64,000 nucleotides of DNA from Ciona intestinalis (lineage: Eukaryota; Chordata; Ascidiacea; Phlebobranchia; Cionidae), in assembly GCF_000224145.3 (NCBI RefSeq), contig NC_020175.2:2703278-2767277 (forward strand), in the 5' to 3' direction. Under the pieces are notes generated by a model. It was not told the DNA's origin. It ran no database searches and saw only the letters and a list, made by a program, of their open reading frames with translations. The first letter of the stretch is position 1. The number at the start of each line of letters is the position of its first letter. Both the position numbers and the translations under genes were made by a program. Positions 57,301-64,000 of the stretch are shown here, in pieces.

Positions 57301-58263
57301 TTTGTTTACTACCAAATGGGACAAGAAAATAGAATGAAAAGGTGTCCCATTTCCCCCACTCTACTCATAATATATGAACACGTCATTATTAAATATATTT
57401 GCTCACCATTTCCACTACTTTCCGGAGCCGAACAGAGGCGTCCACTATGAGAGTAATGGTGAGTAGCCCGATGCCAGCTGACTTCACCGTTGCGTATCTA
57501 TCGTAGTTGAACATCTGTGATACGTTAGTATTATTCACCATAGGCTGTAACTGTGCGAGTTGGTGTTCAGGCTGTTTTGCCTGTTGGTTCGTATACATCT
57601 CGCTAACGATTCGTCCCCTGCCGTTTTCTGTAGCTACGTTATAACCCTATGTAAAGAAATCTAATGAAAAGAATGTAGAAGTTTTTTTTCCCTGCAAATT
57701 GAAACACACACGACTGACAAACTATTCCAGCACTGTTTTTTTTGCTGTGTTGTCACCAATATAGAAGACGTATACGGCTAAGGGCAGTCGACACGCAAAA
57801 TAATCTACAACTTGAAAACAGATGTAATATTAGCACGTAAAATGTCACCTACGGAATCTACTAACGTAAATCTGTAACAGCTACCATTGCAGCAGAACTT
57901 AGCAGCCTTAATTCGAACAGCTGAAGTAGATTACGCGAATCTCTATAACGGGCGTCACTCGTCTGTCACTAAGGACTTTAAAGCACTGACTGGCATATAT
58001 ACAGAGTATAAATATACTTTGCTTTTCGCGAAATATCTTAACTGTGTTTCAGGTAAAGCTTTGAGATATTTAAGTTTAAGAACCTTTTTCGGGATCGGTG
58101 GTGCAGGTTTTTTTGGCATCTTCTTCACCGTATTGTTCTGTTTTTCTGCTGGCAGTTCTGTAGTCCCGTTGGTCGGTTTCTCCTTTGTATCATCTGCTGT
58201 GATGTCAATATCAACGTCCACTTTACTCGTTTCCTCTTTCGCGTCTTCTAGTTTGTCAACCAT
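54365..58263 (-). CDS. Ninjurin-like membrane protein with long N-terminal extension
   Basis: Five exons on the minus strand: 58263-58018, 57646-57407, 56513-56420, 54964-54799, 54398-54365 (stop TGA), giving 259 codons in frame. The start is an acidic/Lys/Pro-rich tail (MVDKLEDAKEETSKVDVDID). Then FNYDRYATVKSAGIGLLTIT with LIVDASVRLRKVVEM, matching ninjurin's NVNHYASKKSAAESMLDIAL and MANASQLKAVVE; a membrane helix WYLPMLILISVLLGLLALEG; and a second one, TIFAGIITIISVIVLNIM. Vertebrate ninjurins are about 150 residues, adhesion proteins; NINJ1 oligomerises to rupture the plasma membrane in lytic death. The first exon's donor (GTATAT at 58017) is uncertain; GTTCTT at 58083 also keeps frame. A MITE group sits in an intron. 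Confidence 0.86.
54584..54698 (+). mobile_element. TA-flanked MITE, copy 23, internally deleted
   Basis: AATAGTAGGCTGGGGGAAGA joined directly to GGGTACGGTTTTATAAAATT, then right end CATCTCCCCCCACCACACTG. Confidence 0.78.
55003..55398 (-). mobile_element. TA-flanked MITE, copy 24, split by copy 25
   Basis: Left end at 55003-55038 (TATAGTAGGCTGGGGGGAGA ... ATTTTC), then copy 25, then the body resumes at 55235 with CTATTTTCTCGTCCCATTTA and runs to TGTCCCATCTTTCTTCACTA. Confidence 0.82.
55040..55234 (-). mobile_element. TA-flanked MITE, copy 25, nested in copy 24
   Basis: Complete element, ends TATAGTAGGGTGGGGGAAGA and CATCTTCCCCCACCCTACTG, inserted in the left part of copy 24. Confidence 0.88.
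55399..55558. mobile_element. Divergent MITE with both ends
   Basis: TATAGTAGGGTGGGTGAGTT and GTGTCCCATCTCCCTCAGCC flank a body that differs from the main family. Directly follows copy 24. Confidence 0.65.
55685..55774 (+). tRNA. tRNA-Ile(UAU) with 16-base intron, copy 1
   Basis: Acceptor GCTCCAG/CTGGAGC with discriminator A, A box TGGCGCAATCGG, anticodon stem CCGTA/TGCGG, loop CTTATA with anticodon TAT, intron 55723-55738 (TAACAGTATCGGAGAA) after position 37, B box GGTTGTGAGTTCGAGCC. TTTT follows within 10 bases. Confidence 0.95.
55972..56061 (+). tRNA. tRNA-Ile(UAU) with intron, copy 2
   Basis: As copy 1, intron ending GAGAC. One T-loop base differs (TTCGAGG for TTCGAGC). A TTTT terminator follows. 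Confidence 0.93.
56420..56513 (-). other. Ninjurin exon 3 lying between tRNA genes and MITE
   Basis: Encodes GADGKWYLPMLILISVLLGL and on to LLVFLS, the first predicted membrane helix, in the minus-strand gene whose introns host two tRNA genes (55685 and 55972). Confidence 0.85.
56558..56748 (+). mobile_element. TA-flanked MITE, copy 26
   Basis: TACTGTGGGATAAGATGGGA left, CCATCTTTCCCTACCCTACT right. Confidence 0.8.
56805..56935 (+). mobile_element. SINE tail fragment
   Basis: AACCACAAAGTTATATACGT, AGCAGGCACGAGGTGTACAA, AGTTATAACGAGCGTCGTTA. Confidence 0.7.
57178..57365 (+). mobile_element. TA-flanked MITE, copy 27
   Basis: TACCGTGGGGAAGTTGGGAC left, TGTCCCATTTCCCCCACTCT right. Ends about 40 bases before the ninjurin exon border at 57407. 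Confidence 0.82.
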
Positions 58264-58840
58264 ATTTACATAGACGGTTAAACTAATCAAGAAAACCTGG
58301 ATTAATTATTAATGGCAGTTTAGACATTATAACACTATCAGTCGTGTGCTATCACGGCAACAGACATGTAAAGCAACACCAAGCAACGCAAATTCTCTTT
58401 CGTTTGCCCAATATTTCATCCAGTCAGCTATAATACCTTGCTTTTTCAACAGATGTGCGCCATATGTCGAAACCTTTGCTATGTTCTACAACGTGTAAGC
58501 TGCCCTAATACTGCAACCCTGCAGGTTAAATTACCGCCTCTGCAAATGCGCCACCACTCCGCTTAATTATAATTGGCAGTCCCAAGCGGTATCGCAACAC
58601 AAGCATTGGGACAGACTTAACTTAACTGGCAGACGTTTCATAGCCAGTACGAATCATATGCTATATATATATAATGTAGTAAATATGTGTATACAAATTT
58701 AACATGTAACACGAAAAGCGGTAAATTTTGTGTTTTAATTAAACTTTAAGTTCTGTTTTCCTTGACCTTTAATTACGTGAATGTCACGGACTCACGGTTA
58801 AAAAGAAACAGATTTGGTTTTATTCGGATTGTAATCTGCT
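58264..58840. other. Upstream region of the ninjurin-like gene
   Basis: 580 bases between the ninjurin ATG and tRNA copy 3. No gene or repeat seen. Confidence 0.5.
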
Positions 58841-58930
58841 GCTCCAGTGGCGCAATCGGTTAGCGCGCCGTACTTATATAACAGTATCGGAGACATGCGG
58901 AGGTTGTGAGTTCGAGCCTCACCTGGAGCA
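58841..58930 (+). tRNA. tRNA-Ile(UAU) with intron, copy 3
   Basis: Consensus copy; intron 58879-58894 (TAACAGTATCGGAGAC). AGCTTTTAAAGTTA follows, shared with copy 5. Confidence 0.95.
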
Positions 58931-59131
58931 AGCTTTTAAAGTTAATCCACGTTTATACTACAAGCAAAAATCACTAAAGTGTTTTGCCAATTTAATTTGC
59001 ACTATGCCGTCGTTCCGCCAACTTTTTTAAACTGTTCTCACCAAGTTATATTTTGCGGAGTTATAGTTTTATTTTAGTTAGCATGTCTCAGTTGTTTTCT
59101 TTGATATAAGGAAACTTGTTTATAACCCCGA

Positions 59132-59223
59132 GATCCAGTGGCGCAATCGGTTAGCGCGCCGTATACTTATATAACAGTATCGGAGACATGCGGAGGTTGT
59201 GAGTTCGAGCCTCACTTGGAGCA
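59132..59223 (+). pseudogene. Aberrant tRNA-Ile(UAU), copy 4
   Basis: 92 instead of 90 bases: two extra bases (TA) before the anticodon loop (CCGTATACTTATA), GATCCAG for GCTCCAG and CTTGGAGC at the 3' end, so one acceptor pair is a mismatch and another a wobble. Promoter boxes are intact. Likely a tRNA pseudogene; transcription is still possible. Confidence 0.75.
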
Positions 59224-59652
59224 TAATTTTAAAGTAATTCTCGTCAATATTCTTCAGGTGAAAGCACTATAGCTCTTTTACTAATTTATTTTGCCGTAGT
59301 TTCTGCGTCTTATTCAGGTCAGTTCCACCAAGGTAGATATTATATAACAGCGCGTATACGCACAAATTAACTAATGCGCTTCATACAATCGTACCGATAT
59401 CCGTTACGCCCCAACGGTACAAAAAGGTATTTTTAGCTGATTCAATCACACAATTTTTATTTTGGCGCAAATTATTATTTTCTAGTTAAATGTTATTTTA
59501 TAAGCTAGCAGGAAACCGAATTATATTTGTTACATAGCTTGCATGCGGGCGTTGTACAGGCAGTCGTCGAAACGGTTGATTATATTGACTTGCTAGAAGG
59601 ATAAAATGTGATAAATTTGGTAATTTTAGAAAATAGATTAGGGTGATCGTCA

Positions 59653-59742
59653 GCTCCAGTGGCGCAATCGGTTAGCGCGCCGTACTTATATAACAGTATC
59701 GGAGACATGCGGAGGTTGTGAGTTCGAGCCTCACCTGGAGCA
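59653..59742 (+). tRNA. tRNA-Ile(UAU) with intron, copy 5
   Basis: Consensus copy, intron 59691-59706. Its 3' flank repeats that of copy 3 and its 5' flank that of copy 8. Confidence 0.95.
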
Positions 59743-59942
59743 AGCTTTTAAAGTTAGTTCTCGTTTATAGTACAAGCAAAAAATCACCAAAGTGTTTTGC
59801 CAATTTAATTTGCACATGCCGTCGTTTCGCAATCTTTTTCAGGTCGTCCCACCAAGATATATTTCACGGAGTTATATTTTGATTCTAGTTATCATGCAAC
59901 AGTTGTCTGCTTTGATATAAGGAAACTTGTTTACAACCGTAA

Positions 59943-60032
59943 GCTCCAGTGGCGCAATCGGTTAGCGCGCCGTACTTATATAACAGTATCGGAGACATGC
60001 GGAGGTTGTGAGTTCGAGCCTCACCTGGAGCA
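59943..60032 (+). tRNA. tRNA-Ile(UAU) with intron, copy 6
   Basis: Consensus copy, intron 59981-59996. Its 5' flank repeats that of the aberrant copy 4. Confidence 0.95.
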
Positions 60033-60195
60033 TAGTTTTGAAATTAAATTTCCTTTACTACTGGTACAAATAACACTAAATCGTTTTTGCAAATTTAATT
60101 TACTTAACTCATCGTTTCGGCGTCTTAATCAGGCCATTCCCACCACGCAGATTTAATGTTGCCGCATAAGTGGTATTCTGTTAACCCAACCGCGA

Positions 60196-60285
60196 GCTCC
60201 AGTGGCGCAATCGGTTAGCGCGCCGTACTTATATAACAGTATCGGAGAAATGCGGAGGTTGTGAGTTCGAGCCCCACCTGGAGCA
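60196..60285 (+). tRNA. tRNA-Ile(UAU) with intron, copy 7
   Basis: Intron ends GAGAA as in copy 1. One T-stem base differs (CCCAC for CTCAC), giving an A-C mismatch; otherwise intact, T-run terminator follows. Confidence 0.88.
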
Positions 60286-60413
60286 AGCTTTTTTTCTCGT
60301 ATATACTACAAGTAAAAACAGGCAGTCGTTGAAACGGTTGATTATATTGACTTGCTAGAAGGATAAATGTGATAACCTTGATAACTTTAGAAAATAGATG
60401 GTAGTGACCGTCA

Positions 60414-60503
60414 GCTCCAGTGGCGCAATCGGTTAGCGCGCCGTACTTATATAACAGTATCGGAGACATGCGGAGGTTGTGAGTTCGAGCCTCACCTGGA
60501 GCA
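60414..60503 (+). tRNA. tRNA-Ile(UAU) with intron, copy 8
   Basis: Consensus copy, intron 60452-60467. 5' flank (GGCAGTCGTTGAAACGGTTG ...) repeats that of copy 5. Confidence 0.95.
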
Positions 60504-61203
60504 CTATTTTAACCCGTACTCTTCAATCCATTTCGTACACGATGTTGATTTACAAAGATCGCGATAAGTTATGTTACACTTCACGATTTGGTGCCTAATC
60601 ATTACACGCCTTAAACGGTACGTAATTACGCCCGTCCCGGGAGTTTCAAAGCTTTTTTCTTTTTACCTGCAGTAGTACAATGCTTTGCCCACAATTGGCG
60701 TTTACTTTAGTATTTAAATTTTAAGTGAGACGTCTGCACTGTTAGTGAGACACTCAGTATCACAAAATCTACAAATGTAGAAAATTTCTTTAACGTTAAC
60801 TTATCAGAGTTTAAATAGAAGAATGTAAATGTACATTTTGAGATTCAATCATGTTTTGCTTTTTTTGTAAAAAATATTGTTTAGTTAAATGCAAGGTAGA
60901 AATACAGGGATCCCGGTTTGTGTATCATTATGCAACCTTGAATGCAAGGCACGTGTATTGCAATATTCCGTAGCGCTCGGTAAGAACTAATATCAAAATA
61001 AGATTAGGCCTACTTATGATTTGTGCTATTTTTTATGTCATTTTTTTGTTGTTAGAAACTCGTATTATGGACGAAATGCATATTTGTAAAAGTCAAACGT
61101 GGATAGTTTTCAAATCGTTTGCATGTTTGGGGTTTATGTGTTTAAATATTAGATGCTATAGTTTAGTTATATATAGAAGAATATTTTGATTAATATAAAA
61201 TTG
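60504..61203. other. Spacer in the tRNA cluster
   Basis: 700 bases, nothing recognised. Confidence 0.5.
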
Positions 61204-61293
61204 TGCTCCAGGTGAGGCTCGAACTCACAACCTCCGCATGTCTCCGATACTGTTATATAAGTACGGCGCGCTAACCGATTGCGCCACTGGAGC
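61204..61293 (-). tRNA. tRNA-Ile(UAU) with intron, copy 9, opposite strand
   Basis: Consensus copy on the minus strand, including the 16-base intron; minus-strand TTTT follows at about 61198. Confidence 0.95.
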
Positions 61294-61398
61294 TGACGTA
61301 AGTAAGCGTGTTTTCTTGAATCAAAAGCCGCAACAATTCCATGATAAATTGGGGTCAAATAATAAATGCGTGAAAAAAAAACATAATCAGGACATGTG

Positions 61399-62338
61399 GT
61401 AATAGTCGGGTCAATATATGGTTTGACCCCAAAAAAATTCCTACAAAAGGTTTTTCAACGTTTTTTTGTAGTATTTATCATCAAGAATAACATATTAAAA
61501 ATCTAGGAAAATCCGAGTACCAGAAAGTTGTAATTTTCAAGATGGCCACCAAAACAGTAAAATGACAATAATTCAGTTAATATTTATGCTAGAGCTCTAA
61601 TTCTGGCGTCTATCCCTAGGTTTTAGGTGGTAAGGAATTTATTAAAACAATTCAAAATAAAAATAACTCACTCAAAATGAAATTAAGGTTTAATGGAANN
61701 NNNNNNNNNNNNNNNNNNNNNNNNNNNNNNNNNNNNNNNNNNNNNNNNACAACTAGGAAACGTTGGCAAAGCAAACCTGGGTCAAATGTTCTATCAGTGC
61801 CACCTTCACTAATGATGTGTTTCTAAACGTCTTGGCTTTATCCTTCCGCTTAAAAGATATCGAGAAAACAGATTGCCCAATCATTTTGTCCATAATTTTC
61901 CTTCCGACTGTTTCAAAGTCATGTACGTTAACGTCATCCTCAGCCACAACACCATTCACATTCAGTAAAATTAACGGTCAAAGCCAAAAAAAGCCAAAAT
62001 AGGTATTTTTTATTGTTTTTATACCTTAAATAGTATAGTACTCAATATAAATAGTGTAAATAATATGGAAAGTGTACCAGCGAGTCGAAGTAAGCGATCG
62101 CTGAATTTCTGCGATCCAAAGCGTCTTTCTGAAAGAGCCCAGACTCCGTTAAAACCTATATAAACGATCCAACACCTAAACATTTTTTAACACAATCTAT
62201 TTTACCTAAAAAGGTGTTTTTTTCCTAGATTTTTAATATGTTATTCTTGATCATAAATACTACAAAAAAACGTTGAAAAACCTTTTGTAGGAATTTTTTT
62301 GGGGTTCGAGCCATATTTTTCATATATTGACCCGACTA
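61399..62338. mobile_element. Non-autonomous DNA transposon with about 110-base inverted ends
   Basis: TAGTCGGGTCAATATATGGT at the left and CATATATTGACCCGACTA at the right start inverted repeats that run to CTAGGAAAA/TTTTCCTAGA (61403-61510 and 62220-62335). TAA stands next to both ends, fitting a 3-base TWA target duplication of the PIF/Harbinger type. The interior holds an N gap (61699-61748) and an unrecognised minus-strand frame (61959-61753) with IMDKMIGQSVFSISFKRKDK; no transposase was identified. Confidence 0.78.
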
Positions 62339-62449
62339 TAAAGTTAGTTGACAATTTAGGACAGGTGTTTTAAGCTAAAAAAATAATACCAGCATGTTGC
62401 AACTTTGAATTCGTATAAGTTAAAACAGTGCTTCAGGTGAGGATTGAAT

Positions 62450-62475
62450 GTGCTAAAGGTGTCCCCACACTACTA
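62450..62475 (+). mobile_element. MITE right-end fragment
   Basis: TGTGCTAAAGGTGTCCCCAC then ACTACTA; body missing. Confidence 0.45.
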
Positions 62476-62548
62476 TTTTTCACATGAGCTGTAACTATTG
62501 TAAGTTGGGTAATACAAAAAACTGTTGTAAGTTGGGTAATACAAAAAA

Positions 62549-62592
62549 CTGTTATATAAGTACGGCGCGCTAACCGATTGCGCCACTGGAGC
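62549..62592 (-). pseudogene. 5' half of tRNA-Ile(UAU), truncated inside the intron
   Basis: Minus strand: acceptor 5' strand to anticodon loop and TAACAG of the intron, then unrelated sequence. GTAAGTTGGGTAATACAAAA plus AACTGTT is doubled directly next to the break. Confidence 0.85.
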
Positions 62593-62726
62593 TGCCGTTT
62601 TCTCACACCTATTTTTGTAAATTACCAAATTGATCACCCTTTATCTTTTCGACCACTGCCTGCGCAACACTTGCATAAACTATATATGAAACCTTTAACC
62701 AAACATACGCAATAAAGTTGCAAAGG

Positions 62727-62922
62727 TTAGTAGGGCGGGGTAAAAAAGACACGTTTTCAAGTGTTTTTCTCATCCTATTTGGTAGTACTCAAAGAATATT
62801 TACATAAATATGTACCCGTACACAATGGGTCGAAGGGGCTTTCATAAATGTTCAAAATATAATCAGAAAATGTTAAATATAGGCGCTAAGGGTATCCATC
62901 TTACCGCACATCACTATATATA
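62727..62922 (-). mobile_element. MITE of the GGGGTAAGATGG subtype
   Basis: GTAGGGCGGGGTAAAAAAGA left, GTATCCATCTTACCGCACAT right. Confidence 0.7.
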
Positions 62923-63208
62923 TATTTTATACACAGCTTTCACACCTTAATGTGAAAAGTTAAATTTTGTCTGGTAGCACCCTCAATTAAACAGCAATGG
63001 ATTATTTGTACAAAAATAAGCTATCTTTGGCATTAAACGCTTACACCATTAGAAATCGGCCGTGTATTAACCGTGGGGCTATAATTTCCTTGATTAAGTT
63101 AGATAAACGTATATGCTACGCCTTGTAAGTGTAATCTTTGATTCGCAGTGTAAACGCGTGTGAGAACTTATTACTTTTATAGTAAACGGCCTAAGCTATT
63201 AGTTTTGT

Positions 63209-63401
63209 ATAGTAAGATGGGGAATTACGAGACAACTTCACCACATAATATCCAAATATCTTGATCGTGTTTTAAACAATCAACAACGGTATATGGAAGT
63301 CACGTGGTGATACACTTTTATAATTCTTTGATTGTTCTTTGTTTTTTAAATTATGGGAAAATAGAAGGAAAATGTGTCCTATCTTTCCCCACTTTACTAT
63401 C
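63209..63401 (+). mobile_element. TA-flanked MITE, copy 28
   Basis: TATAGTAAGATGGGGAATTA left, CCTATCTTTCCCCACTTTAC right. Confidence 0.8.
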
Positions 63402-63516
63402 CGCTAAAACTTCCCAATTCAATCCTAAACTGGACTTTATATATCTAACGCTATACTGAGTATAATAACTCACTAATTTGACAACGATTTTCTGCTTTTA
63501 CTATTCATAATTCAGT

Positions 63517-63709
63517 ATATAGTAGGGCGGGGAAAGATGGAACACCTTTAGCACATGATATCTAAATATCTTGATCGTGTTTTAAACAATTAACAACAGT
63601 GTATGGAAGTTGTAAGGATACGGTTTTATAATTCTTTGATTGTTCTTTGTTTTCTACCTATTGGGATAATAGAACGAAAATGTCTCCCATCTTCCCCTAC
63701 CCTACTATA
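63517..63709 (+). mobile_element. TA-flanked MITE, copy 29
   Basis: TATAGTAGGGCGGGGAAAGA left, CCATCTTCCCCTACCCTACT right. Confidence 0.87.
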
Positions 63710-64000
63710 TAACTTTAAAACAAAAAACCATTCATAAGTATAACTAACCACTACGACAATTAAACGAATTACTGCTTAAACTCTCCATAACCTGCGCGCA
63801 TTCGCTTTGGTAAAATACGCCTCCACAAACAAGTTAAACCCGCTTAGTGTTTATATCCGCCTAAGGCATTGGCAGATCTTGGTGCGAAATATTCCGAGTC
63901 GCATCGATCACAATAAGCTATAAACCTCAATGCCATTCAAGTGTGTCATCAGTGGTTTTAGACGTCCAAATATCAAATGAGGTTACACCAAAGCCGCAAG

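Larger units (their letters stand above)
62593..64000. other. Gene-free right end of the window
   Basis: No coding exon recognised. Three MITE copies lie at 62727, 63209 and 63517; the remainder, including 63710-64000, shows nothing I can name. Confidence 0.55.

Noticed and set aside
57887-58273. Plus-strand frame with hydrophobic Phe/Val/Ser runs, like a membrane protein
   Set aside because: Antisense of the ninjurin first exon; the conserved frame is on the minus strand.
62061-62161. Short plus-strand frame (MESVPASRSKRSLNFCDPKR)
   Set aside because: Only 32 codons inside the inverted-end transposon; could be a remnant N-terminus but nothing supports it.
8114-63709. Regularly recurring near-identical repeats, as in a CRISPR array
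   Set aside because: Spacing is irregular, units are inverted-end transposons, and the genome is animal.

Overview
The window looks like nuclear DNA of a solitary ascidian, most likely a Ciona species. The reasons are a secreted animal GH9 cellulase gene, compact intron-rich single-copy orthologues of chordate genes, an AT-rich background, and two very abundant short repeats (a TA-flanked MITE and a tRNA-derived SINE) of the kinds known from Ciona. Species is inferred; no database was searched. Splice sites and phases were read by eye, and the main gene models close in frame from start to stop.

Layout. (1) 1-7682, plus: the 3' part of a GRIPAP1/GRASP-1-like coiled-coil gene, with its penultimate exon pair present twice around an assembly gap. 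(2) 9377-25458, plus: a 24-exon GH9 gene predicted to encode 1,415 residues: signal peptide, CBM2-like module, Thr-rich linker, a GH9 domain that has lost its catalytic residues, a second GH9 domain that keeps them, a long Thr-rich stalk, a 12-cysteine region and a hydrophobic, GPI-like tail. (3) 29758-25813, minus: NUFIP1-like zinc-finger protein, convergent with the cellulase. (4) 34240-53643, plus: the MITF/TFE bHLH-zip gene, with a long upstream exon set, a Rag-binding-like exon and an alternative first exon at 43135. (5) 58263-54365, minus: a ninjurin-like membrane protein, convergent with MITF. (6) 55685-62592: a cluster of intron-bearing tRNA-Ile(UAU) genes, eight well-formed, one aberrant and one truncated, with signs of tandem duplication.

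The protein genes do not form one pathway. The cellulase would act outside the cell on cellulose, which tunicates make for their tunic. GRIPAP1 acts in endosome recycling, NUFIP1 in box C/D snoRNP assembly, MITF in pigment-cell and lysosomal transcription, and ninjurin at the plasma membrane. About 30 MITE copies and about 25 SINE copies or fragments fill introns and spacers, some nested, and one SINE abuts a MITF splice acceptor. Six runs of N (6010-6059, 15212-15301, 20317-20366, 28475-28624, 39519-39568, 61699-61748) mark assembly gaps, all outside coding exons. I saw no viral or LTR element, CRISPR array or rRNA.
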